Source: Nematopogon swammerdamellus
Taxonomy: Eukaryota; Arthropoda; Insecta; Lepidoptera; Adelidae
Length of the DNA: 64,000 bases
Assembly (NCBI GenBank): GCA_946902875.1
Contig: OX336349.1
Span: 10,563,891 to 10,627,890 of the forward strand
Direction of reading: 5' to 3'
Shown here: positions 1 through 13,700 of the stretch, in pieces
How positions within the stretch are numbered: the stretch's first letter is position 1
Layout of the letters: each line of letters opens with the position of its first letter
Made by a program: the position numbers and the translations under genes
Notes under the pieces: generated by a model
Databases searched by the model: none
What the model was told of the DNA's origin: nothing
What the model saw: the letters and a program-made list of their open reading frames with translations, nothing else

Positions 1-7
1 GGAAGCC

Positions 8-1190
8 ATGCTGTGCCTTCCGCCTCTTGAACTTTTCATACAACAAGAGGCGGCAGCCGCAGCAATTAGGCTGAACGTCCTAGGACTGTGGAGGGCTAGT
101 ACACAAACACCACACACGACCATACTTCAGGAAATCATAAAAAAACATCCCCTGATAGAGGCACCGTGTGATAGAATCAGGAAAACACACTTGTTTGACA
201 AACACTACTATGTAGAACTAGCTGAGGAACCTAAGGACTATTCGGGGTCCGAGGTAAGATGAGACCGATGGGTCAAAAACAGGGTCGGGAACAGGGGCAG
301 CAGCTTTCTCACTTGACCTAAACATACATAAGACAATCACTCTAGGTATTCACAACTCAATCTTCCAGGCTGAGTGCATCGGAATAATAGAGGCAGCAGC
401 GGCAGTACGCAACAGAGAAATCACTGGTTACCAGATCAGAGTACTGTCAGACAGCGCATCGGTGCTACAAGCCCTAAACACCGTGACAATCAACTCCGGA
501 CTGATACTCCAGTGCCACCAGGCACTAGAGGGTATAGCGGTAAACAACAAGGTAACCCTACAGTGGATCAGGGGGCACAGCGGCTCCTACGGGAACGATG
601 CGGCGGACGAGCTGGCTAAACGGGGCTCCAGCTGGAGTGCAGAAGGCCCAGAACCGTATGTACCCTTACCAATCAGCCAGTTCACATATTGGCTACATCA
701 ACTTACAAAATCTAAACATGAAAATCTCTGGGCCAACACCAGGGACTGCAGGCAATCCCGGGAAGCCATTCCCAAACCAGACCTGAGACTCAGGAAGTGC
801 CTGCTACAGTTCCACAGAGGTCAACTGCGTATGGCGGTAGGACTTCTTACGGGTCATTGCCCACTCAACAGACACTTGTTTACAATAGGTGTCACCGACA
901 GTCCCCTGTGCAGAGGCTGCATGGCGGAGGACGAATCAGCCACCCACGTGCTCCTGGAGTGCCCGGTGGTGGCAGAAGTACGACTGCAGTTTCTTGGGAA
1001 CGTGAGAACTGCCCATGGAGTGTGGAAGCGTCCAAGAAGAGTGCTCCACTTCATGAAAGAGCTCGGGTGGCTGGAGTAACACCACCCGAGCGCCAACGTA
1101 CAACGGACCGTCTTGAGGTCTCAGTGCGGAGAATGGCCCACCCGTCTTCCCAAGAGGCTGGGCAGCAAACAACAACAACAACAACAACAC
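8..1190 (+). pseudogene. non-LTR retrotransposon 3' end: RT C-terminus plus RNase H, frameshifted
   Basis: This is the 3' part of a LINE ORF2 of the RNase H-bearing kind (R1/I/Jockey-like), inserted in a Sec31 intron on the opposite strand. Frame 2 (8-262) has the RT-to-RNase H linker (FIQQEAAAAAIRLNVLGLWR). A frameshift near 250-262 moves to frame 3. There the RNase H domain shows TDGSK, the glutamate region QAECIGIIEA, LSDSASVLQAL and the WIRGHSG histidine motif. After it comes a Cys/His-type tail (CRGCMAEDESATHVLLECP) and the end ELGWLE* at 1079. The 3' end is a (CAA)n run at 1168-1188. The catalytic residues look intact, so the frameshift is the main visible lesion. Confidence 0.85.
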
Positions 1191-1199
1191 ATGTTTCGA

Positions 1200-1480
1200 C
1201 AATTCGTAGGTGGTTATAAAAAAAACTAAACACCCTAAAAAAATTTCAACACCGTAACATTGCTTAAAAATAAAAAAAAACAAAAAAAAATTTGAGGGAT
1301 TCGAACCCATGTTCAAAAAATACAAATCCTACACTGTTACCACTGAGCCACGAAATCACATAAACGACCAAACGAATATTGGATTCCCTTGGTTCGCTTT
1401 CGGCTTTCTTAGGAGGACAACTGTCACTGAGAGACAGAGAATTGGCCCCGAGACACTCGTGCTACTCAAGCCGGGATAGT
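1200..1480 (-). mobile_element. tRNA-derived SINE copy
   Basis: On the minus strand there is a tRNA-like head with A box GTGGCTCAGTGG (about 1350) and B box GGGTTCGAATCC (about 1300), followed by an A/T-rich tail reading out at about 1215. The same arrangement recurs at 25300-25500 and 25690-25885. Confidence 0.65.
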
Positions 1481-1599
1481 CTACTTGTGAGCTGTCAGTT
1501 TATGATGCAAGAAAGTCTAGGTTTGTTTGAAAACTGATTGGGACAAACCAAGTTTCTCGAAATAGAAAAGTTAAAGAGCATAATAGCGAGGAATATCAC

Positions 1600-1797
1600 C
1601 GCAGTTAGCAGCCATAGTCTCGGCATCGCAATGCGTCACGATAGTCGCCAGGGCCTCCCGCCAGCTCTTGAGCGATGTGTCGCTGATGAACGACGCCCAC
1701 TTGGACAGCAGCAGCGTGCGAGACAACACTGACACAGGGTCGGATGATGTGGAAGACAGGTAGTACTTTTGTACTCGGTACAATAACTCTGGGCTAC
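1600..1797 (-). CDS. Sec31: Sec31 exon 16 (last in window)
   Basis: It encodes [15 protein letters not shown], then [20 protein letters not shown], matching the family after exon 15. Donor GTGATA is at 1599-1598. The next exon is left of the window; the intron in between contains the LINE and SINE at 1-1500. Confidence 0.93.
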
Positions 1798-4700
1798 CTG
1801 GAAATGAAATCATTTTAAAATTTGTAATGCATTACACTTTTATGTGGGGCAGCTAGGCTTAATGTAAAATGTGACTTTTTCCCACCCTATCATTGTTTCC
1901 TCGTTGTGTTTTTTAAAGATGGAAAAGTATATTCACATAAATTCTTCAAAGGACTGTTATACTGGCGGATAATAATTTGTGTCATTCGAAAATAGGACTT
2001 AGCAGTCACAGAAACTGTCATTATTGGAGTCGGCGGCAGTTCATGAAATTTATAGAACACTCTTTCAAATTTACTCAACAAACAAGCACAGTCATAGTTT
2101 TGTTAAATTTTTCTAATACTTAGAAAATAGTAATTAGTATTGTATTGTATTGTTTATTGATCATTCATATGGCAGTTAGACTGCGCTCGAACTTGTCACA
2201 ATTTGTTCTATCCGGTTCGATTACACCCACGAAGAAGAACCGACAAGAAACTTCACAGGGTATTTTTTTAAACATATTTTTACAAGTGACTAGCTACATA
2301 ATAACACCACCCATAGTCTATCTAAAACACAGCTTGAGAGCAAGATTAACAATTTTGCTGAGAGTTCTGACTACAAAGACTTATTAATTAAGTGAATCAG
2401 TAGTAGTATAATTTAGAAACACCGCCTTTTAGGCTTTTAAGAGTACGTCCTTACTCTTCCAACTTACTCATAGGCTGGCTCTTATGAGTTACTGCATGGG
2501 CTATCCTCTAGAAGCCGATATTTCTTATTTTAAATATAGTACTGTACATAATTATATTGTATTTTCGATGGATAACGTTTTAGAATTTTAGCAAGATCAG
2601 AAAACACACCCAATGAAGCAATGATGAGAGCGTCTGCGACTCTCTTGGCCTCCAGGCATAGCTCGACAGCTTCTTCAAGATTGCCGCTTACCAGCGCCCG
2701 ACAAATCAGTCCCGTCAGATCTAACAAACCAAAATAACAATTTATAAACAGAATTAGGTCACACAATACTAGCTACAATTGCTAAGTACCGCATCTCTGT
2801 AAGACGAGTGTGACTGAGTGTGTTCTATCGTTTATTTCATGGGGAGTGTTCGGAGGAGCTGTTTAACGCGATTCCGTCGTCCCCATTCCACCTCCGCACT
2901 ACGCGTACTAGGCAGGGGATGCACCCCTATTCAATCGACCTACCACGGATACCAACCGGTTCTGTAGGTCTTTTATTCACAGAACCGGGAAAATGTGGAA
3001 CGCACTCCCTGCCCATCTATTTCCTCACAAGTACAGCCTGGGATTTTTCAAAAGGGGCGTGAAAAGGCTCCTGTCAGGCCGGCATGACATTCGCAATCCC
3101 CGTGCATCACAGAATGTCCATGGGCATCGTTAGACACCTACTTGTAGGTGAAACGATGCCACATGTCGCGCTAAAGATAAAAAAAAAAAAAAAAAGACGA
3201 AGCTGAACTCAAAAATTAATTTAACATTTAATGTATAAACAAACAGTCCATTTCAAGGTGCTTACCGTCGCCGGTTGGTATAGTGATGTTTTTTGCAGTT
3301 GTTAGGAATTCGGTATTAATTAATTTCCGCTCGATCAACGTGTTTACATCCTGTAACAAAAAAAAATTGGACTTAACCACTCACTCGTCAGTGTTCCATA
3401 CGTATGGATCGCACACTAAAGTTACGCATAGGTCCGCTGTTCCAACCGTTACTTCCTCAATTAAAAATTATTGTTGGTGTTTTTTGTGCATTACGTAATA
3501 TAGTACTTTGTTGTGTTTGTGTATAAATTATTCGAAAGAATACAATATTTCTGAAGTGAATGTGTTATATTGGATTATATTGTTATATTGATTTTTATCC
3601 ATTCGCGACAAATCACACAAATCGAAAAAAATCTTAAACTCACTAAGTGGAATCAAAACAAAGGTAAGTGAACTGTGAGGTACCTTTGTAGGAAACTTTG
3701 TAACAATTATAACCATGCTTTTGCTAATAAGGCATTCATAATTTTTTTTTTTCTTTTCAATATACATTTTTTCTCTCTCTTTCGTAACGAATCACGGCCA
3801 CGAATATCTCCGACACTTTGCGGAGATCCATTCGCGCCCCGTCAGACCTTTGAGGGGTTAGGAAAATAAATAATATGGTAATAAACTTATGAGCGGCGGG
3901 TGGCCGAGTGGTTTGGGCATCGGCTTCTCATGCGAGAGGTCCGCGGTTCGAATCCCGTCAGCGTGTACCAATGAGTTTTTTTTTATGCCGAAAAAATTTA
4001 CGTGCATACCTACACCTGCTGCTTCACCGTTCGGAACCGGTGTAAAACTGTAGGTCCCTTCCCTTGCCCCTTACTAGGTGGTAGGCTCAAATTGTAGCCG
4101 ACTGGGTCGGTACCACCGTACTGGATGTAAGATGGCCGCATAGCAGCCTCGGCTGTGTTCTCCTCTAGTCCAATTTCTAGCCAGCAATCCAGGGAAGTCT
4201 CCGGTATGGCACCTATCTTCCCGGAGGTGATATTGGCTGGTCGGAGCATGCGCTTTAGCCCCTCCAACTCAGCCACCCATACCGGATTACATAAAAAAAA
4301 CAATTCCGAAAACATGTCCAAACATATATTATAATATAATATTGCCAAATTAGTACCCGCATTAGTATCAAGGTAAAGTAAAATAAAATAATTACATTAC
4401 AAGTAATAGGACAGATTGTAATATTACAAAAAAGTTTGTTTAGTAAACCACAAATGATGAAGTAGAATAGCAACAAATACTGTATGTAATGTACATAAAA
4501 TTAGAAGGAAAAGTCCAGTAGGCATTATGAAGATTAGAAAAGAAAGAAGGTGTGCTAAACTTACCGACAGGTCAGTACTGGTGTCAGTAGAAAGCTCCGC
4601 TTCCGTTTCAGTGGACTCACCCTGCGTGCGGCGTGCGTTATACACAAACGGAAACATTTAGTCACACAAGTGGGAGCTGTACAGAGCATGTGGTTTAATT

Positions 4701-7700
4701 ATTAAATACGTGAGGAAGTGTATCGAAAACCATTTAGTTCACCATACCATAGTTATTAAATAAATACTTAATAGTTTTAGGTCGGGAAAACTAAAACAAG
4801 AAATATTAACGGTGCTAAGAATGGATAAATCGTTAATGAAATTTCATTTTGGTTTTTTTTTTATGGATTCATCTGGCGGTAGATTGGAAAGACTCAGTGG
4901 CATACAAACTAAATTACAACAAAATAATTTAATCTCTCTCTGCACATAATGAAAAAGAGACATTATCAAATTTATCAGAGAATTGAAACTATTTTGAGAT
5001 TATCAAAACTATTGAGTACCATTTAAATCATAATCATATACAGTAGACTACTACATACATAATGCATTATTAAATTAATTAGCCTGTATGAAAGTACAAA
5101 ATACCACTCAGTTAAAATAGCAATTATAACAAGAGTTAGAGAGCTAGAAGTGTATGAATGAATAGCGAGTAGAAATAAGCATGACATCAAAATACCCTGC
5201 TGAGTCCCGCAACACCGCTCGTCAGAGAGTCAATGTTGTCAGCATATTCCCCCGCTGCTAGACCCAGGCCTTTGAACTTGGATGTTATTTCATCTTGCTT
5301 GAATCCTGAAAAATTACAATTTGCGTTGTCGCTTTTAACTTTTACTACGAAATTCGGTCATACATCTTCAGTTGCAGTAAAAACAGAACATGATTGCATA
5401 CCCTGCAGTGAAATAGATCTATTATATTCGCTGAAAAAATGGCTAAAACTGATTAATTTTCTAATGAACGATCAAACTGATATTTACTAGCCACCTATAA
5501 TACGGTCACAACGGCCAGTTTAGGTGGCAGGGTACGTTGAAAAACAAAACAAATTGTTCAAAATTTTAATAACTTTGTAAAAGTGTGACATTGTTTATAA
5601 TTTTGTGTGTGCAATAAAAATTTTGAATTTTGAATTTTTGAACAACATTTATTATTATCAAATATTATGAGGCGCATTTGGTCAAGTGGACTTACTTTTC
5701 TTAATTTTACATGAAACCAGTTCAATTTGTACAAAAAACTATATACTATATAAAAATGAAAAGCTTAAAATCAATATTTTCCCGATTATGGGGAGACGTA
5801 AGCTGTGCCTGATACCTATTCACTAAACATAAGTTGGTATTTTTAAGTTTATAATTTATTTATCTTTTATATATTTACTAGCTGAGCCCGCGGCTCCGCT
5901 CGCGTGAAATTAGTATTTCAAAGAAGACAGTAAGTAACTATGGGCGAGGCCGAAGGCCAAGCTGCGTTCAGGAAGTCGATAAACAATCTCTAAGAAAGTA
6001 AGTACTTAAGGGCGAGGCCGAAGGCAAGCTGCGTTAAGGTAAACGATAAACCTTCTCAAATAAAGTAAGTAACTAACGGCGAGGGTTCAGGCTGAACTGT
6101 ATTCTAGAAAGAAAATAAACCTTCTCAAAAAAAGTAACTAACTGAGGGCGAGGCCGACGGCCGAGCTGCGTTCAGGAAGACGGTAAACCTTCTCGAAAAA
6201 GTAAGTAACTGAAGGCGAGGCAGAATGCCGACCTGCGTTCAGAAAGACTATAAACCTTCTCAAAGAAAGTAAGTAACTAAGGGCGAGGCCGAAGGCCGAG
6301 CTGCGTTCAGGAAGACCATGAAACTTCTCGAAGACAGTAAGTAACTGAGGGCGAGGCCGAAGGCCGAGCTGCGTTCAGAAAGACCATGAACCTTCTCGAA
6401 GACAGTAAGTAACTGAGAGCGGGGCCGAAGGCCGAGCTACGTTCAGGAAGACCATAAACCTTCTCAAAGAAAGTAAGTAACTAAGGGCAAGGCCAAAGGC
6501 CGAGCTTCGTTCAGGAAGACCATGAAACCTTCTCGAAGAAAGTAAGCAACAAAGTGCGAGGCCGAAGGCCGAGCTGCGTTCAGGAAGAAGATAAACCTTA
6601 TCTAAGAAAGTAAGTAATTAAGAGCAAGGCCGAAGGCCGAGCTACGTCCAGGAAGACCATAAACCTTCTCGAAGAAAGTAAGTAACTGAGGGCGAGGCCG
6701 AAGGCCGAGCTGCGTTCAGGAACACTATAAACCTTCTCGAAGAAAGTAAGTAACTGAGGGCGAGACCGAAGGCCGAGCTGCGTTCAGGAAGACTATAAAC
6801 CTTCTCGAAGAAAGTAAGTAACTAAGGGCGAGGCCGAAGGCCGAGCTGCGTGCAGAAATACCATGAACCTTCTCGAAGACATTAAGTAACTTAGGGCGAG
6901 GCCGAAGGCCGAGCTGCGTTCAGGAAGGCGATACACCTTATCTAAGAAAGTAAGTAATTAAGGGCGAGGCCTAAGGCCGAGCTACGTTCAGGAAGACCGT
7001 AAACCTTCTCGAAGAAAGCAAGTAACTGAGGGCGAGGCCGAAGGCCGAGCTGCGTTCAGGAAGACTATATACCTTCTCGAAGAAAGAAAGTAACTGAGGG
7101 CGAGGCCGAAGGCCGAGCTGCGTTCAGGAAGCCCATAAACCTTCTAGAAGAAAGTAAGTAACTAAGGGCGAGGCCGAAGGCCGAGCTGCGTTCAGGAAGG
7201 CTATAAACCTTCTCGGAGAAAGTAAGTAACTGAGGGTGAGGCCGAAGGCTATAAACCATCTCGGTTAAAGTAAGTATAAACTATGGGTGAGGCCGTAGGC
7301 CGATCTGCGTTGAGGAAGAGGATAAACCTTCTCGATCAAAGTAAGTAACTATAGGCGAGGCCGAAGGCCGAGCTGCGTTTAGCTAAACGATACCTATACC
7401 TTCTTAAATAAATTAAGTAGCTAAAGGCGAGGCTTCAGGCAGGGCTGCATTCTGGAATACAGTAAACCTTCTCGAAGAAAGTACGTAACTAAGGGCGAGG
7501 CCACTGGCACCCCCATTCCCCTGAATCACATTTCCATCCCCTGAAACACGTCTTTAGTGATTTATTCTCAGCAGCTGTAATTCAAATTTTCATGTTTGTA
7601 ACTTCAAATAACAAAGACTTTCATACAAAGTCATCGTCCCCATTTCAAAGTTGTAATTTCCAAAAATCCTTAACGGATACTTACGTTATGTTCCACATTT

Positions 7701-10700
7701 CAGCTTTCTAGACTTAGTAGTTTTGGCTGTGCGTTGATAGACCAGTCAGTCAGGACAAACAATTTTATAAGTATAGATATCTACTCTTTATTCTTTTCGT
7801 CTCTTCTACCAAAAGCATCTATCTACACCAACGCAACGCAACAGAACTGCTAACGCCATATATTACGACCATTCGACACTAAATTCCGTTTTCTTTGATA
7901 CTGCTTAACCCTAAGGCTATTTAACTTTATGGTATATAGTGAGCCTGAAGAACTACTCTTTACATTGGTGTAAACCGCATCAAAATCTGTTAAGTGGTTC
8001 CGAGTTTATCTCATACATGCTCATATCGTCACATACATACATACATACATGCAAACAGACGTTTCCTTTTATAAGAAGTAGAGATAGAGAAAAGAAGATA
8101 GAGATTAAATTATCCTCCCTTCCCCTCTCCCCACGGACTTCTCCCCCCTACCTCAACCCCCCTCTTCAAAGCCACCCCCAGTATGGATAAAATTATTTAA
8201 AATCATTTAAAATTCTAAAATCTAATTTTGAAATCATCCCCTATTTTAATTTAAGGGTTGATTTAGCAAAAACGCTGAAACACGTAATTCTTTATTTTAT
8301 ACCAAAAGCCTAAATATGAATTTTCATATCCCTAACTTGAGAAATGATGGGTTCCCCATACAATCTTTCATCCCCTATTTTACCCCGTTAAGGGTTGTTT
8401 TTTGAGACAAAAGGTAGCCTATGTTCTTCCTCGGGATGCAATTCATCTCCGTAATTTTTTTTATAAAATCCTAAAATCTAATTTTGAAATCAACCCCTAT
8501 TTTAATTTAAGGGTTGATTTAGCAAAAACGCTGAAACACGTATTTCTTTATTTCATACCAAAAGCCCAAATATAAATTGTCATATCCCTAACTTAAGAAA
8601 TGCTGAGTTCCCCATACAAACTTTCATCCCCTATTTCACCCCCTTAAGGGTTGTTTTTTGAGACAAAAAGTAGCCTATGTCCGTCTTCAGGATGCAATTC
8701 ATCTCCGTGCAATATTTTATCGAAATCTGTTCGGCGGTTTAGGCGTGAAAAGGTAACAGACAGACAGACAGACAACAGAGTTACTTTCGAATTTATAATA
8801 TTAGTATGGATATGGATATGGATAGTATGGATTAACCCATACTACCGCTCAAAAGAGCATTCATATTTACAGCATAAACATGAATACTAAAGAATCTGAC
8901 CACTCAGCCTATTTAAATATTAGGTATATCTGGTGTATAGTGCCATCGTCAATTTGATACTTAAATATATCAAGTAAATTAAACAAATTATCTAACATCA
9001 AATAACAAAGACTGTCATACAAAGTCGTAACGCTGAAACACGCAAAAACGCTGAAACACGTAATTCTTTATTTCATACCAAAAGCCTAAATATGAATTGT
9101 CATATCCCTAACTTGAGAAGTGATGGGTTCCCCATACAAACTTTCATCCCCTATTTCACCCCGTTAAGGGTTGCTTTTTGAGACAAAAGTTAGCCTATGT
9201 TCTTCCTCAGGATGCAATTCATCTCCGTACAAAATTTTATAAAATCCTAAAATTTAATTTTGAAATCACCCCTATTTACATTTAAGGGTTGATTTAGCAA
9301 AAACGCTGAAACACGTAATTCTTTATTTCATACCAAAAGCCCAAATATGAATTGTCATATCCCTAACTTAAGAAATGCTGAGTTCCCCATACAAAATTTT
9401 CATCCCCTATTTTTTAACAACCCTTAAGCGTTGGTTTTTGAGACAAAAAGTAGCCTATGTCCGTCATCAGGATGCAATTCATCTCCATGCAATATTTTAT
9501 CGAAATCTGTTCAGCGGTTTAGGCGTGAAAAGGTAACAGACAGACAGACAACAGAGTTACTTTCGAATTTATAATATTAGTATGGATTTTATTTCATGTG
9601 CATTATCTTTTATAGGTACTTATTTTTTCGTGTGTTTTGTGAATAAAATTTTTGAATTTGAATTTTAAAAACCTTGTAAACTAGGTAAAACATTAACACA
9701 CATTTTGTACTATCTGAATTGTTGCCTAAGGTGGAAGTGTTAAGTCCTGATATGATAAGTTGACTAATGCAAAATCCGATACTGACCGAGCAGGTTGAGA
9801 ACTTCAGATCGGAAGTTGGGTTCGAAGTTGGCCTTGAGGAAGAACCAGGTGTAGCGCTCGTTCTGATCCGTCGCTGAGTCACCGCGCTGCCGGCAGTACC
9901 TGTGCCCACATACAGTTCACTCTTACCGCTCAGTGTCCACTTGAGTTTGTCTATTTTGTACATCACAACTGCATAATTACAAAAACATTGTCTTTCCACA
10001 TCATTTTTTTTATATAACCTTAACCTTCCATCTAATATCGACACAAAAAGTTTGAATATCCCAAAAAAGTGATCGGGGAATGAAATAAAATAAGTTATAA
10101 AACGATTCCATACAATAACGCAAAGCTATATTATATTCTAAATATATATAGAAACTCATTCACACTCTTCGCGCCTTACTTGCTGCTTCATAGTTATCTT
10201 GTCCTAAAACTTTGCTAAATGTGGTGGTCGGTGTTGTGCTGTAATTTACCACGACTCTTTGCAGCACAAAACCGATTACTCTGCTTACTCCGATTGTCGG
10301 TGTATTCGACTTTCATAAACCACAAATGGCATCGATCAAGTAACCTTCACAATTCATGTTAGTCAAGTTAATCAAAATTGGACCTAATGTCAGTGCAGAC
10401 AAGAGTTAACCGCTTTGGCAGTGTGAGTAAGAGAAGACTTACTCAGCCAGCCGATACGTAGCTTCAGGACCTTGCGTGGCATGAGCCCCAAGCACTGCGT
10501 CCAGCTGTGTCGCACGCTCCACAATCTCCGGTTCGCTGACAACCTATAATTCAGAATGTTTCAATATCTCTATGATCCCATACAATCTGAACCAGTTTTG
10601 CAAGGGTTCATGGATCATGGGATGTTCCCATGATCCATGAAACCTTGAATAAATTTTCTTTGTAATTTTATTTGTTCTTTGCAAAGTTAACCTGTTGAGT

Positions 10701-13700
10701 CTCACTTTAAGGGGGGTAGCCCCCTTGAGTTGACATACACTCAAATATTTCGTAAACTAATTAAGTTAGATCAATAAACTCTTTTGATCGATAAAGCTAA
10801 TGAAATTACTTAATACACAAGTGAGAGCTTTTGTATGGAAAAATCTGTGGCACTAGGGTCGGCCACATGTAGATAATTTTATCGATAAACACTGATAATG
10901 TATAAAACAAAACATAAAATGGTATTCAAAGCCTAGAATAGCTAGCGGGGTTGTTCAGTGACGGTAAATTTTAGACAAAAAAATTAAAAATTAAATTAAA
11001 AACATTATTCTTGGTGTATATTATGTCATAAAGTTAATAATAATTAAGGATTTATAAGTTTTTTATAAAAGATAACTAGAGAAGAAAGCGGCATAAAATG
11101 TAAGTAAACATTGTGAACGTATTAAGCAATTACAATATATTTGTACATTCCATCAGCTATTTTGCACATTTGTTTATTTTCCCCAACGTTTTGCAAATAT
11201 AGAAAAAAATATGGACCTGGCTGATGTGCACCAATCTGCGTGGATTTGCTTCGCTCCAGCTATTCTCGAACGACACCAGTTTTCCACCAAACTGAAATAT
11301 ACAAAAACAAATTATTGCCACATGAACAAATACTTAAAGAATTTGGTGGACATAGGCTAACTGAGACAGCAGCGACCGATATTGTTGCAAAAAAGTCCAG
11401 TTGCAGGTGCAAACACGAGGAACATAACATATTTTAAAAAATTTCTGTTTCTCTATATTTTTGGAATGATTTTATATGTTGGTACCATGTTTCTTTTGTT
11501 AATAAATTATTTGTATTTGTTTTTTTTTTTATGGGAAGCACGACATTTGGCGTTGAACTGTAGACCAGACTAACGCAGTGGTGAAGTGCGACGGCGCCCA
11601 CGGGCATTTGGGCTATTTACGAGAATTTATTTATATATTTATTTGTATTTGAGGGAAGCAATGGCATTGCTAAATATGCTGACACAGTAAGTCAAAACAA
11701 ACCGTGCACCGTGCACGTGCCTACGCACTGTAGGCACCCCACAAACACTAAACAGAACAATAACGATGTGTGCAAATGTCAAAGACCGTAGGGATACCAT
11801 GGGACAGATTACGAGACTCGCAGCAAACTTGTAGGGAATGAGATATAGTGACACATCAAACTTGTAGGCTAGGGACGCGAGACTCACAGCAAACTTGGCG
11901 CGTACGGGTCGCTTGGCCCAGCGCGGCGGCCGCGGCAGCAGCTGCTGCACTTTGAACTCGGAGATCTGCTGCGACACCACCGGCATCTGGCTCATCGAGT
12001 CCACGCCCGGGAACGAGTCCATTATGTTGCTGCGACTGTTGAACTGTAGACAATGTTTATACATTTACTATGCACATTTTTTGAATGGACACATATATAA
12101 CTCTCTGAAGTCATCCGTCCCCACGTGGCAGAGGTGTTTCAGATCTTGCATGTACCATGTAAATGGAAATAGTATTGATTTAACAGCACAAACTTCTTAC
12201 TGACACGCTGAAGTAGATATCAAGATACCAGAGAACAGTGATCGATACATGTCAAACCAGCGACGCATTTGTGTCATTTGTTCAAACCTAGTTGTACTAA
12301 TGAGTTATGTTTGCCTAACTGAATATTTTTTCATGTTTTTATCATAAAATATGCAATAATGGCTGTGCCTGATCATCTGACGAACTAGTTTGCAAGATTA
12401 TCAGTGTCAGTTCTGCATACAATTTCAGTATGACAAAGCAATAGTACTGGAACTGGAAAATGATGACAGACCACATTGGGCTTGGTGCCCCCGTTGAGTG
12501 AGTGCACGTTGACGTGGCCGTCGAAGCTGGCGCTGGCCACGAGGCACGGGTTGCGCGGACACCACGCCACGTCGAACACCCACTGCCCCTCCGAGCTGAT
12601 CTCAGACAGCAGCTCACCGCCCTGCGCATACCCATCAACATCACATACATATTGTTTATGTAACTTGACTGATGTCTGGCTACATCACCTACTACACCCG
12701 GAATGTCAGCACATTACACCTTATTCCTGTTGGAACCAATTGGACGTGCCGGCTACACTGAAGTAGATGGAAAACACGGATAGGCTACATCACCTGTGCA
12801 CCGTGTGGGGCCGGTACTTTAAAAGAATTGCTCCACTGCATCTCTCCGCATGTATGTCGTAAAAGGCGACTAAGGGATATGACTCCCTTCTTATATTACT
12901 TGGTGGTAGGGTTTAACCCGCCCGGGTTGGTACCACCGCACTGGTTGGTCGAAACGGCTATGTAAATAGTTTGTGTTTTCCGTCCAGTTCAGTGCAGCCG
13001 GCACGACCGAAGGGAAGAAGCACTGACGTGGCACCAAGACCTCACGGACGTTGTAGGTGACGTAACCAACCGTGTCAGTTTCCATAAAAAAAACCTACTA
13101 CATCACAGACGCTGTAGTGTAGGTGATGTAGCCATCCGTTTCAGTTTCCATAAAAAAAAACAATTATCCCAAAAAGTTACTTATTTTATTACAAGCTGCC
13201 CATTTGGCATTTAACCCATGCCAAATACAGGCACTCCACACCAAGAATATAACTCGGTTCATAGCAGAAATCGGACTTGGGGGTGCGCTCTAAACTTTTG
13301 AGAGTTCACAATAGATCTTCCTAGGTCGCAGTGACAACAGGGCTCAGTAGCCCTAACTCTCACACTTAAATCATGATCATAATCACTATGACATGAGACG
13401 CAATTTATGTAAAATATACTTTCTATAGTGCCAGTACTATTGTGCCATCAGTTACATACAGGTGTCGTGTTGTTAGGGTTCCAGCACAAGACAGTGCCGT
13501 CTTTGCTGGCGGACAGGAGCAGGTCGGGGTCCTGCCGGCACCAGGATAACGCCATCACGCCCTTGTGGTGTCGCTCCAGCGTTACCAGCGGAGACGCCGC
13601 CAGTCTGCACAGGTACAATATGAACATTGAATCTATCCTGAAGGTCTGCAGTCACCCTGGTCGTCTCGTGGCTTCCGTGAAGTACATAGCCTAGAGCAGT

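Noticed and set aside
3894..3970. Functional tRNA gene (A and B boxes, T-run)
   Set aside because: The anticodon loop can only be drawn with 6 nt and the acceptor stem does not pair; fits a SINE head.
11856..12053. Alanine-rich frame on the minus strand
   Set aside because: Shadow of Sec31 exon 8 in another frame.
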